A stretch of 58,228 bases of DNA from JANXAZ01 sp964504655 (GTDB lineage Bacteria; Pseudomonadota; Alphaproteobacteria; Geminicoccales; Geminicoccaceae), in the NCBI GenBank assembly GCA_964504655.1, contig CAZDFD010000014.1, forward strand, positions 1 to 58,228. The letters run 5' to 3'. The notes beneath the pieces were generated by a model that saw nothing but the letters and a program-made list of their open reading frames with translations, searched no databases and was not told where the DNA came from. Below, in pieces: positions 15,042-22,102 of this stretch. Each line of letters opens with the position of its first letter. The first letter of the stretch is position 1. A program made the translations under genes and the position numbers.

Positions 15042-15413
15042 ATGCTCAAGGGTACGCTTCTCGCGACGGCTGCCAGCGTCATGCTGGTCTCGGCGGCCTC
15101 GGCCGGCGAGCCGACCCGTCTCACGGTCGACCAGATGGACGAGGTCACGGCCGGCATCTCGCTGGCGCTGGCCGCCTTCCTGACCGCGACCGCGGCCGGC
15201 TCGACGAGCTCGCAGAACGAGTCGACCAGCCAGGAGTCGAGCGGCAGCGCCTCGACCGAGGACAACGCCACCGTCAACACCGGCGGCACCACCCTCTCGG
15301 CGAAGCGCAACGTCTCGGCCAAGAAGAAGGTGACGCAGGCCTCGACGGCCTGCTCGGGCTGCCAGAGCGCGGGCCTGACGATCGGCGTCGCCGGCACGCT
15401 CACCACGCCCTGA
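15042..15413 (+). CDS. Small secreted protein C with Sec signal, AG leader and CxxC (tandem copy 1)
   Basis: 123 residues. Signal 1-21 (ending ASA), leader GEPTRLTVDQMDEVTAG ending at Gly38, then an Ala-rich hydrophobic stretch (ISLALAAFLTATAA), a long Ser/Thr/Glu/Asn-rich segment with three N-x-S/T sequons (NES, NAT, NVS), a basic KKKV patch and a Cys pair (ACSGC) near the C-terminus. Codons 19-106 are identical at DNA level to the next copy. AGACGGAGGAAACG precedes the ATG. The hydrophobic stretch after the leader could insert in a membrane or drive assembly. No family recognised. Confidence 0.85.
   Translation: MLKGTLLATAASVMLVSAASAGEPTRLTVDQMDEVTAGISLALAAFLTATAAGSTSSQNESTSQESSGSASTEDNATVNTGGTTLSAKRNVSAKKKVTQASTACSGCQSAGLTIGVAGTLTTP
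15098..15362 (+). repeat. 265-bp identical direct repeat, copy 1 (copy 2 at 15710-15974)
   Basis: Genes C and D are identical for 265 nt over codons 19-107, while the signal peptide codons and last 15 codons differ at many positions, including nonsynonymous ones. Offset is 612 nt. The sharp edges suggest recent gene conversion on an older duplication. Confidence 0.93.
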
Positions 15414-15437
15414 GGCGGGGTCGGAGAGTCGAGCTCG

Positions 15438-15466
15438 GACGGGGACCCACGGTTCGGGTCCCCGTC
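15438..15466 (+). terminator. Hairpin after gene C
   Basis: Perfect 11-bp stem GACGGGGACCC (15438-15448) with GGGTCCCCGTC (15456-15466), loop of 7 nt, 25 nt after the stop of C. No U-tract follows, so termination may be partial. Confidence 0.45.
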
Positions 15467-15575
15467 CTCCCTCGAGAGGACTTGACCGGGGGACGGCCTC
15501 GGGGGAGCCTTCCGAGGGGAGGCGGACGAAGTGCCGGCCGGCTCGAGGCGCTCGCCTCGCGGAGGCACGCACAAC

Positions 15576-15588
15576 GAGGTTGACGCCC
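15576..15588 (+). promoter_or_regulatory. Shared upstream element of gene D (GAGGTTGACGCCC)
   Basis: Second copy of the 13-nt word seen before gene C, here 78 nt before the start of D. It includes TTGACG. It implies that each copy may have its own promoter. Confidence 0.35.
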
Positions 15589-15653
15589 GCCGGACCGGGG
15601 GACCACAGGGGTCCCCATCCGGCAGCGCAACGTGGGGAAGAGGAGGAAACGTA

Positions 15654-16025
15654 ATGCTCAAGGGTACGCTTCTCGGGACGGTTGGCAGCCTCGTGCTGGC
15701 TTCGGCGGTCTCGGCCGGCGAGCCGACCCGTCTCACGGTCGACCAGATGGACGAGGTCACGGCCGGCATCTCGCTGGCGCTGGCCGCCTTCCTGACCGCG
15801 ACCGCGGCCGGCTCGACGAGCTCGCAGAACGAGTCGACCAGCCAGGAGTCGAGCGGCAGCGCCTCGACCGAGGACAACGCCACCGTCAACACCGGCGGCA
15901 CCACCCTCTCGGCGAAGCGCAACGTCTCGGCCAAGAAGAAGGTGACGCAGGCCTCGACGGCCTGCTCGGGCTGCGCCTCGGCGGGCCTGACGCTCGGCGT
16001 CGCCGGCACGCTCACCACGCCCTGA
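15654..16025 (+). CDS. Small secreted protein D with Sec signal, AG leader and CxxC (tandem copy 2)
   Basis: 123 residues, nearly the same as C. It differs in the signal (LLGTVGSLVLASAVS against LLATAASVMLVSAAS) and at the end (CASAGLTLGV against CQSAGLTIGV). Leader GEPTRLTVDQMDEVTAG ends at Gly38. It keeps the three sequons and the ACSGC Cys pair. GAAGAGGAGGAAACG lies before the ATG. A strong intrinsic terminator follows at once, so D ends the plus-strand small-gene array before the glycosyltransferase gene. Confidence 0.85.
   Translation: MLKGTLLGTVGSLVLASAVSAGEPTRLTVDQMDEVTAGISLALAAFLTATAAGSTSSQNESTSQESSGSASTEDNATVNTGGTTLSAKRNVSAKKKVTQASTACSGCASAGLTLGVAGTLTTP
15710..15974 (+). repeat. 265-bp identical direct repeat, copy 2 (copy 1 at 15098-15362)
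   Basis: See copy 1. It lies wholly within gene D. No insertion-sequence ends or target duplications border the repeat. Confidence 0.93.
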
Positions 16026-16083
16026 GGCGTTCGAGCGGTAACGATCGAAGCGATCGCCGGACGCGTCCGGCGATCCGCTCCTC

Positions 16084-16115
16084 GAGCCCCCGCAAGGGGG
16101 CTCTTCTTTTTTTCT
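16084..16115 (+). terminator. Strong intrinsic terminator after gene D
   Basis: GAGCCCCC (16084-16091) pairs with GGGGGCTC (16096-16103) around GCAA, followed by TTCTTTTTTTCT. This is the clearest Rho-independent terminator in the window, 58 nt after the stop of D. Confidence 0.92.
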
Positions 16116-16179
16116 TAAGCCTGCCGCGCTCAGATGCGCCGGCGGCGCGCGGCCGCGCCGGCCCGTCGGGAGCCCTTCC

Positions 16180-18576
16180 ATGAGCGAATCGATCCGCGAG
16201 ACGCTCGAGCTGGCGATCGGCCGCTTCCAGGCCGGCGAGGTAGGCGAGGCCAGGTCGCTCGCCGAGGCCGTGCTCGCCCGCCGGCCGGACGCGCCGGACG
16301 CCCACGCGATTCGCGCCGCCTGCCTCGAGCGGGAGGGCCGCGAGGAGGAGGCGCTCGCCGCCTGGGAAACGGCCGTCCACCTGAAGCCGGACTATCTCCT
16401 GGCCCAGGTCAATCGGGCGGCGCTTCTGCACCGCCTGCGCCGTCTGGAGCCGGCGCTCGCGGGCTTCGACGCCGCCCTGACGCTCGCCCCCGACCTCGCG
16501 CTCCTGCACGCCAACCGGGCGCTCGTCCTGGCCGACCTCGCGCGCTGGCCCGAGGCCGCCGAGGCGGCGCGGACGGCGCTGGCCCGCGACGACGGGCTCG
16601 CCAGGGCACACCTGGCACTGGCCCTCGCGGTCGAGCGGCTCGAGGAGCCGCGGGCCGCCCTGCCGCATCTCGAGGCCGCGGTCGCGGCCGATCCGGGGCT
16701 CCTGCCGGCGCGGCTCGCCTTCCTGCGGATCCTTGACGGCCTGGGCCGCCGGGCGGAGGCGCTCGCTGCCGTGGAGGTGGCGCTCGAGACGGCACCGGAC
16801 CAAGTCGACCTCCTGGTCTGGCGGAGCCGGCTGCTCCGCCTCCTGGACCGGCCGGCCGAGGCCCTCGGGCCGCTCGAGGCGGTGCTCGCGCGCGATCCCG
16901 GGCACGCCGAAGCCCGCATCGAGCACGGCTTGGCGCTGGCCGACCTCGGCAAGGACGAGCAGCTGCGCGCCGTCGCCGAGCTCGAGGCGCTCGCTCGCGA
17001 GCAGCCCGACGATCCCGCCCACCAGCTCGCCCTCGGCGTGGCGCTGGTTCGCGCCAACCAGCCGGCCAGGGCGCTGCCGGTTCTGGACCGAGCGGCGGCG
17101 CTGGATCCCGGCGATCCCGAGATCGCGCTCGAGCGAGGGCTGGCGCTGTCGCGGCTCAAGCGCGTCGACGAGGCGATGGCCTGTTACCGGCGCGCTGCCG
17201 AGCTCTGGCCGGAGCTGGCCGAGCCCCGCATCCGCCTCGGCCGAGCGCTCATGAAGCTCGGCGAGAGCGAGGCCGCCGCGGCCGAGCTCCGGGCCGGGCT
17301 CGCGCTCGACCCGAGCGATGCGATCGCCCACAGCGACCTTCTCCTGTGTCTCCTGTTCGGTGGGCTCGCCGGGCTCGAGGAGCTGGCAGCGGAGCATCGT
17401 GCCTGGGGCGAGCGCTTCGGCCACCCGACCGGCCGCCACGAAGCCTGGCCGAACGACCGCGACCCGGACAAGTCGCTACGGATCGGTCTGGTCTCGGCCG
17501 ATCTCGGCCAGCACCCCGTTGGCATGATGATCCTGCCGGTCCTCGAGGCGCTCGACCGCGAGCGCTACCCCACGACCGTGTATTCGATGCGCGGCAAGGC
17601 CGATGCCTGGACACAGGCGATCCGCGCCCGGGTCGGCACCTGGCGCGACGTCCGCAGCCAGGACGACCGGGCGCTCGCCGCGCAGATCCGGGCGGATGCG
17701 ATCGACGTCCTGATCGACCTCGCGGGCCACACGGCGAACAATCGGCTGCCCTGCTTCGCCCTGAAGCCCGCCCCGGTGCAGGTGAGCTGGCTCGGCTACC
17801 CCTTCACCACGGGCCTACCTGCGATCGACGCGGTGCTGGCCGACGCGGCGATGGTACGGCCCGGAGAAGAGCGGCTTTACGTCGAGACCGTGCTGCGTTT
17901 TTCCGGTGGCCGGTTCTGCTACGCGCCGCCCGCCTATGCGGCGGCGGTCAAGCTGCCGCCCGCCCTGCGCACCGGCCGGGTGACCTTCGGCAGCTTCAAC
18001 AACACGCTCAAGATCGGCCCCGAGGTGATGGACCTGTGGAGCCGGGTCCTGCAGGCGGTGCCCGGCTCGCGGCTGCTCCTCAAGTGGAGCGCCTTCGACC
18101 AGGCGAGCGAGCTGGCGCGGTTCCGCGCTGCCTTCGGAGCGCGTGGCATCGGGCCGGACCGGCTCGAGCTCAGGGGCCATTCGAGCCACGCCGACATGCT
18201 CGCCGAGTACGGCGCGGTCGACATCGCGCTCGATCCTTTCCCCTACGGTGGCGGCATGACCAGCGTCGAAGCGCTCTGGATGGGGGTGCCGCTCGTGACG
18301 CTCCGCGGCGAGCACCCGATGTCCCGCCAGGGCGAGGCGTTCCTCGACCAGCTCGGCGAGCCCGGCTGGGTGGCGGCCGACGAGGAGGCCTATCTGCGGA
18401 TCGCCGCCGGCCTCGCCGCCTCGCCCGGCCGGCTGGCCTCGCTGCGGCTCCTGCAGCGCGAACGGATGCGGGCCTCGCCGCTCTGCGACGGTGCCCGCGC
18501 CGCCCGCGAGCTCGAGGCGCTTCTGCGCGAAGCCTGGGCCCGCTGGTGCGCCGGAAGGCGCGACGGCCGCGGGTGA
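16180..18576 (+). CDS. TPR-repeat GT41 glycosyltransferase (O-GlcNAc transferase/SPINDLY-like)
   Basis: 798 residues. Roughly the first 420 residues are about ten tetratricopeptide repeats; the C-terminal half is a GT41 domain. Marks of the family: SADLGQHPVGMM with the catalytic-region His445, LAGHTANNRLPCF, VQVSWLGYPFTTGLPAIDAV, SFNNTLKIGPEVMDLW with the donor-site Lys611, and DPFPYGGGMTSVEALWMGVP. There is no signal peptide, so it acts in the cytoplasm on proteins. Bacterial GT41 enzymes glycosylate adhesins, flagellins or unknown targets. Here it is flanked on both sides by Ser/Thr-rich exported small proteins, which are candidate substrates (inference). Sugar donor and O- versus N-linkage cannot be told. 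Confidence 0.9.
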   Translation: MSESIRETLELAIGRFQAGEVGEARSLAEAVLARRPDAPDAHAIRAACLEREGREEEALAAWETAVHLKPDYLLAQVNRAALLHRLRRLEPALAGFDAALTLAPDLALLHANRALVLADLARWPEAAEAARTALARDDGLARAHLALALAVERLEEPRAALPHLEAAVAADPGLLPARLAFLRILDGLGRRAEALAAVEVALETAPDQVDLLVWRSRLLRLLDRPAEALGPLEAVLARDPGHAEARIEHGLALADLGKDEQLRAVAELEALAREQPDDPAHQLALGVALVRANQPARALPVLDRAAALDPGDPEIALERGLALSRLKRVDEAMACYRRAAELWPELAEPRIRLGRALMKLGESEAAAAELRAGLALDPSDAIAHSDLLLCLLFGGLAGLEELAAEHRAWGERFGHPTGRHEAWPNDRDPDKSLRIGLVSADLGQHPVGMMILPVLEALDRERYPTTVYSMRGKADAWTQAIRARVGTWRDVRSQDDRALAAQIRADAIDVLIDLAGHTANNRLPCFALKPAPVQVSWLGYPFTTGLPAIDAVLADAAMVRPGEERLYVETVLRFSGGRFCYAPPAYAAAVKLPPALRTGRVTFGSFNNTLKIGPEVMDLWSRVLQAVPGSRLLLKWSAFDQASELARFRAAFGARGIGPDRLELRGHSSHADMLAEYGAVDIALDPFPYGGGMTSVEALWMGVPLVTLRGEHPMSRQGEAFLDQLGEPGWVAADEEAYLRIAAGLAASPGRLASLRLLQRERMRASPLCDGARAARELEALLREAWARWCAGRRDGRG

Positions 18577-18591
18577 GCCCCGCGGCCGTCG
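18561..18591. terminator. Long hairpin over the stop codon of the glycosyltransferase gene
   Basis: Perfect 13-bp stem CGACGGCCGCGGG (18561-18573) with CCCGCGGCCGTCG (18579-18591); the TGA stop is in the loop. Convergent genes meet here, so it can work for both strands. No U-tract on either side. Confidence 0.5.
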
Positions 18592-18611
18592 GCACATCTC
18601 CCGACCCGAGC

Positions 18612-18636
18612 GGCCCGGCGAGTGTCTTGCCGGGCC
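18612..18636. terminator. Second hairpin between convergent genes
   Basis: GGCCCGGC (18612-18619) pairs with GCCGGGCC (18629-18636), loop 9 nt, lying just after the stop of the minus-strand small gene F. Read from the minus strand it is 8 nt past that stop. No U-tract. Confidence 0.4.
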
Positions 18637-18643
18637 CGAGGTC

Positions 18644-18922
18644 TCAGAGCCCGTTCTTGGCGATCAGGATCTCGAGGAGCACGTACTCGCGCAGCACGGT
18701 GATGCCGCTCGCCGCCTGTCCCCCACCGATCCCACCGGAGAACCCGTCGCCGAGGGCGCCGAGCGCCAAGCCAGCGAACGCGGCGCGGGCCTTGTCGCCG
18801 ATGGGGCCGCCGGCGGTGACCTGGTCCATCTGGTCCTCGGTCAGCGTCAGCTCCTCCGCCTGCGCCGCGGCGCCGAGCGAGAGGGCGACGGCCGCGCCGA
18901 GCACGAGCCTGCCGAGCCTCAT
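18644..18922 (-). CDS. Small secreted protein F with Sec signal and AG leader motif
   Basis: 92 residues. Signal 1-22 (ending AQA), leader EELTLTEDQMDQVTAG ending at Gly38 and followed by GPIGDKARAAF. The 54-residue passenger has a Gly-rich part (LGALGDGFSGGIGGGQAASG) and a hydrophobic end (ITVLREYVLLEILIAKNGL). The leader is close to that of C and D (EDQMDQVTAG against VDQMDEVTAG). AACGAGGAGGAACGC precedes the ATG. Last of the minus-strand group H-G-F. A Gly-rich core after a double-glycine leader recalls bacteriocins, but the Sec signal argues for a periplasmic route. Confidence 0.82.
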   Translation of the reverse strand: MRLGRLVLGAAVALSLGAAAQAEELTLTEDQMDQVTAGGPIGDKARAAFAGLALGALGDGFSGGIGGGQAASGITVLREYVLLEILIAKNGL

Positions 18923-19059
18923 GGTGCGTTCCTCCTCGTTGGGTTCGCGCGGCCGGGCGGCCGCCATCGGAGACCGTGTAACTCGACCGCCCCGACGCCA
19001 CCAGGGGTGCATCGGTTCGATGACCCGAGGGCGTAGAGCCGGCGGCGCGAAGCGACCGC

Positions 19060-19434
19060 TCAGCGGACGGCCGAGCCCGTGACCACCAGCGTCTCGGTGT
19101 GCGGCTTCGTCACCCTGTCCGCCTTGAAGGTCTTCTTTCCCGACGCCGTCACGACGACCGACCCGGTGCCCGGCGACGTCGGCCCGGCGTTGAGCTGCGG
19201 CAGAAGAAGGCGCTGCTGACCGGCGAGCTTCAAAGCGAGCGCAGCCAAGCCCGTCCCGGTCACCGTCGGCTGGCCGACGGTCACGACGTTGAGCCTCTTG
19301 GGCGCGCCGGCCGCGACCGCATCCAGCGCATCCGGATCGAGCCGGATCGGCTCCGCCGCCACCGGCGCCGCGGCGAGCCCCGCCGCGAGCGCCAGAACGG
19401 GCAGCGACGCTGCCCAGATGGCCCTTCGAACCAT
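19060..19434 (-). CDS. Small secreted protein G with Sec signal and AG leader motif
   Basis: 124 residues from the ATG with AGGGGGGAGCG in front; an ATG eight codons upstream lacks a good site. Signal 1-27 (ending VAA), leader EPIRLDPDALDAVAAG ending at Gly43. The 81-residue passenger is Val/Thr/Leu-rich with alternating patterns (LNVVTVGQPTVTGTGL, GSVVVTASGKKTFKADRV, ETLVVTGSAV) that predict beta strands. No Cys. Middle gene of the H-G-F group. An AT-rich patch with CCCTTTGGTGTA (19558-19569) lies upstream and may carry its promoter. No known family recognised. Confidence 0.82.
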   Translation of the reverse strand: MVRRAIWAASLPVLALAAGLAAAPVAAEPIRLDPDALDAVAAGAPKRLNVVTVGQPTVTGTGLAALALKLAGQQRLLLPQLNAGPTSPGTGSVVVTASGKKTFKADRVTKPHTETLVVTGSAVR

Positions 19435-19623
19435 CGCTCCCCCCTTGGGCCCGGCCACCTCTGAGGGTCACCCCGAGGCTGGAGCCACGCTCCACGCTTC
19501 CGAACCTGAATGCTGGAAGCGGAGCGCGGGCGCTGCAAGCGCCCGCAAGGTGTACCGCCCTTTGGTGTAGTTATGAAAAGTAGAGCAGAGTGGGACTTGT
19601 GCTCCCGGGCGTTGCCAGGCTTC

Positions 19624-19905
19624 TCAGCGGGGCCAGAGCGCGACCGCCGCACGGCTGCGGGTGCGGGCGCTCAGCCGGGCGGTCCGCCCGTCGCTCTCGG
19701 AGCTGTTGCTGGCGTCCGTCTGGGCGCGGGCGACCGGGCCGGCCGCGAAGGCGCTGCCCTGGGTCGTCGTGCTGCCGACCAGGACCCGGAGACCGCCCGC
19801 GGCGAGCGCGTCGAGTGCCGCGGGATCCAGCCGGACCGGCTCCGCCCGGGCGAGGCCGGCGCCGGTCAGGAGGGTGCTGGCGAGGAGGAAGGCGCGCAGT
19901 CGCAT
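19624..19905 (-). CDS. Small secreted protein H with Sec signal and AG leader motif
   Basis: 93 residues. Signal 1-21 (ending ARA), leader EPVRLDPAALDALAAG ending at Gly37 and followed by another Gly, a true double glycine (GG at 37-38). The passenger of ~55 residues has LRVLVGSTTTQGSAFAAGPV and an NSSES run with one N-x-S sequon, then an Arg/Ser/Ala tail ending ALWPR. The leader is nearly the same as in G (RLDPDALDAVAAG). GGAG about 7 nt before the ATG. It lies 142 nt downstream of the RTX gene on the same strand. Confidence 0.78.
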   Translation of the reverse strand: MRLRAFLLASTLLTGAGLARAEPVRLDPAALDALAAGGLRVLVGSTTTQGSAFAAGPVARAQTDASNSSESDGRTARLSARTRSRAAVALWPR

Positions 19906-19998
19906 GGGAGATCTCCGGTTGGAGAGGGACCGATGGGCCTACGCCGTTCGGCTGGGCCCGCTGCGAAAGGTGCTGACCCGGGGTCGGGGAGTTACCGG

Positions 19999-20040
19999 CC
20001 GGCGGAGGGGTCGCCCCGAAAGGGCTTCGCCCTCCGCCGG
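19999..20040 (-). terminator. Hairpin after the RTX protein gene
   Basis: 11-bp perfect stem CCGGCGGAGGG (19999-20009) with CCCTCCGCCGG (20030-20040), 8 nt past the RTX stop on the minus strand, loop ~20 nt with an internal CCC/GGG pairing. No U-tract. Confidence 0.45.
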
Positions 20041-20047
20041 ATCCGCT

Positions 20048-21973
20048 TCAGGTGTAGTTGTCGTAGCCGCCGCCCGAGCCCTGCAGCGTGAGCACGCTGT
20101 CGACGTTCTGCAGGAAGATCGCGTCGCCGTCGCCGCCATGCTCGATCAGGAGGCCCTGGCCATAGGTGGCATCGGTGACCACGGTCTGGCGGATCGCCTC
20201 GCCACGCTCGAGCTTCAAGGTGTCGACGCCGCGCTTGAAGTCGCCGATGACGTCGACCCCGTCGCCGTCGTTGAACCAGAACGTGTCGCGGCCGGTCTCG
20301 CCCAGCAGATGGTCGCCCGAGAGGATCTCGACCTCGTTGAACAGGACGAGCGGGCCCTCGAGCCCCTCGAGCGGCACGACCTCGACGCTGAAGCTGCTGT
20401 GCACCTCGCCGAAGGTCTCGACCAGGAAGTCGTTGGTGATGGTGACCTCGGCCTCGGCGTAGATGTCGCCCGAGAGCTGGATCAGCATCAGCGCCTGGCT
20501 GCCGTCGCCGAGCGTGAGCAGGGCTACCGCCTGCAGGGCACCGCCGATCGAGACCACGATGTTGCCGAACTCGTTGAGCTCGGCGACCGCGAACGCGTCG
20601 GAGGCGGCATAGGTCTCGCCGAACAGGTCGAAGTCGCCGTCGATCAGATACTTGAGCGCGTAGCGGCCGGTATCCTTGCCGCCCCAGATGTGGTCGTCGC
20701 CGGCGCCGCCGTTGAGGTGATCGTTGCCGGGCAGGCCACCCTCGGCGCGGGTGCGGACCGCGAACACCGCATCGTCGAAATCCCCCGAGTCGGCCGGATG
20801 GTCCTCGAGGGCGAGCCGGAACTCGCGCTCGGCACCGGTCTCATCCACGAGATGGCCGGTGTACCAGCCGTTCGGGTTCTTGCCGGCCTCGGTCAAGAGT
20901 GCGTGGGTGCCCTCGAAGCCGCGCAGCACCTGGCCGGAGGCCAGGTCCTGGATCACCCAGACGCCGTCCTGCTGGATCAGCTGCAGCTCGAGCTGGGTCG
21001 GGTCGCCGTCGGCGAGCCAGCCGTTCTCGGCGTAGCCGTTCGGGATCAGGAAGAACTCGAGGTTGCGGTACTGCTCCGGCGTGAGGTTGAGCTCCGCCAG
21101 GAAGCGGACCACGTTCGGGTCGCTGTCGAGATCGGTGTTGGCCAGCAGGATGTGCGCCTCGCCGGTGGTCCGGTCGTACCAGCCGAAGGTGTTCTGGAAG
21201 TTGGCGCTCTCGGCGGCGAACCGGACCTCGACCTTGACGTCGAGCGTCGAGGCGAAGCCGCGCTCGTCCTGATCGCCGATGACCAGGTCGTCGCCGGAGC
21301 CGGCGTAGATCTTGTCGTTGCCGAAGCCGCCGACGATCTGGTCCTTGCTGGCGAAGGCGACGTTCGACAGGAAGGTGTCGTTGCCGCTGCCGAGGTCGAG
21401 CTGGATCTCGGTGTCGCGGCCGTTGTAGGCCTGGATGCTCTTCTTGCCGCCGAGCGAGCCCGAACCGACCTCGACCCAGTCGGCGAGCCGGGTGAGCTCG
21501 CCGCTGAACAGGTTCGGCGTGGTGTAGGGATTGTTGAGGAAGTCGAGCTTGAGGGTCAGGGGGCCGTCCATCTCGGAGGCGTCGACCCGGCCGCGCACCA
21601 GGTTGGTGAGCTGGACCTCCGTGCCGTGATCGCCGTCCGGGCCGTCGAGGAACCCGTCGCCCAGCGCGAGCCGCACATCGGTGAAGTTGGTGAGGCTGAC
21701 CTTCGAGGTCTGCTCCAGGAGGGCGTCGTCGAGCTCGAGTGCGACCGCCCCGACCTTGCCCCAGCCCTTGGCGTTCAGGCCGGCCGAGAACTTCATGTCG
21801 CCGGGGTTGCCGGTGAGGCAGACCTTGACCTTGGGGGCGTCGTCGCCGCTGAACGGCAAGACGTTCCACTTGAACTTGGCGGTCCCGAAGTCGCGGGTCC
21901 AGGCCTGCGAGCTCGGCGGCTCGTTCGGGTCGAGCAGACGGTCGAAGCTGCGCGCGAAGGTGATCTTGCTCAC
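20048..21973 (-). CDS. RTX-type calcium-binding protein with DUF4114-like domain
   Basis: 641 residues, no N-terminal Sec signal, as expected for a type I secreted protein. Glycine-rich nonapeptide repeats are few: GSGNDTFLSNV, GGFGNDKIYAGSGDDLVIG (194-233) and GLPGNDHLNGGAGDDHIWGG (about 415-435). A DUF4114-like segment (AHILLANTDLDSDPNVVRF, FFLIPNGYAENGW) lies between. The end (GETGRDTFWFNDGDGVDVIG) resembles the serralysin C-terminal domain that carries the T1SS signal. Acidic overall. No ABC/HlyD/TolC genes are nearby. Two CtrA-type boxes lie 90-145 nt before the start. It could be an adhesin or S-layer-like surface protein; a toxin is less likely as no catalytic domain is seen. Confidence 0.85.
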   Translation of the reverse strand: MSKITFARSFDRLLDPNEPPSSQAWTRDFGTAKFKWNVLPFSGDDAPKVKVCLTGNPGDMKFSAGLNAKGWGKVGAVALELDDALLEQTSKVSLTNFTDVRLALGDGFLDGPDGDHGTEVQLTNLVRGRVDASEMDGPLTLKLDFLNNPYTTPNLFSGELTRLADWVEVGSGSLGGKKSIQAYNGRDTEIQLDLGSGNDTFLSNVAFASKDQIVGGFGNDKIYAGSGDDLVIGDQDERGFASTLDVKVEVRFAAESANFQNTFGWYDRTTGEAHILLANTDLDSDPNVVRFLAELNLTPEQYRNLEFFLIPNGYAENGWLADGDPTQLELQLIQQDGVWVIQDLASGQVLRGFEGTHALLTEAGKNPNGWYTGHLVDETGAEREFRLALEDHPADSGDFDDAVFAVRTRAEGGLPGNDHLNGGAGDDHIWGGKDTGRYALKYLIDGDFDLFGETYAASDAFAVAELNEFGNIVVSIGGALQAVALLTLGDGSQALMLIQLSGDIYAEAEVTITNDFLVETFGEVHSSFSVEVVPLEGLEGPLVLFNEVEILSGDHLLGETGRDTFWFNDGDGVDVIGDFKRGVDTLKLERGEAIRQTVVTDATYGQGLLIEHGGDGDAIFLQNVDSVLTLQGSGGGYDNYT

Positions 21974-22063
21974 GGTCTTCCTTCCCGGATCGCGCTCGCG
22001 GGCGGCGACCCGCGGCGGCTTGGAGCTGCCGCCGGTATCACCTCGAGCGGGAAGGATCGCTTG

Positions 22064-22080
22064 GTTAAGAGGGACTTAAC
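22064..22080 (-). promoter_or_regulatory. Perfect CtrA box upstream of the RTX gene
   Basis: GTTAAG-AGGGA-CTTAAC is a perfect dyad that reads TTAA-N7-TTAAC on both strands, an exact match to the CtrA full site. It is 91-107 nt before the RTX start. AT-rich words like this are very rare in this window. Confidence 0.6.
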
Positions 22081-22102
22081 GGCATCTTCGTACGACGCCG
22101 CG

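Noticed and set aside
15042..16025. Insertion sequence or composite element as cause of the 612-bp repeat unit
   Set aside because: No transposase, no inverted ends and no target-site duplication; the repeat limits are inside the genes.
11671..19905. Class II bacteriocin/microcin cluster, suggested by the C39 domain and double-glycine-like leaders
   Set aside because: The C39 domain has a signal peptide and no ABC transporter parts, the precursors have their own Sec signals, and there is no immunity-type gene. A Fap-like periplasmic route explains the data better.
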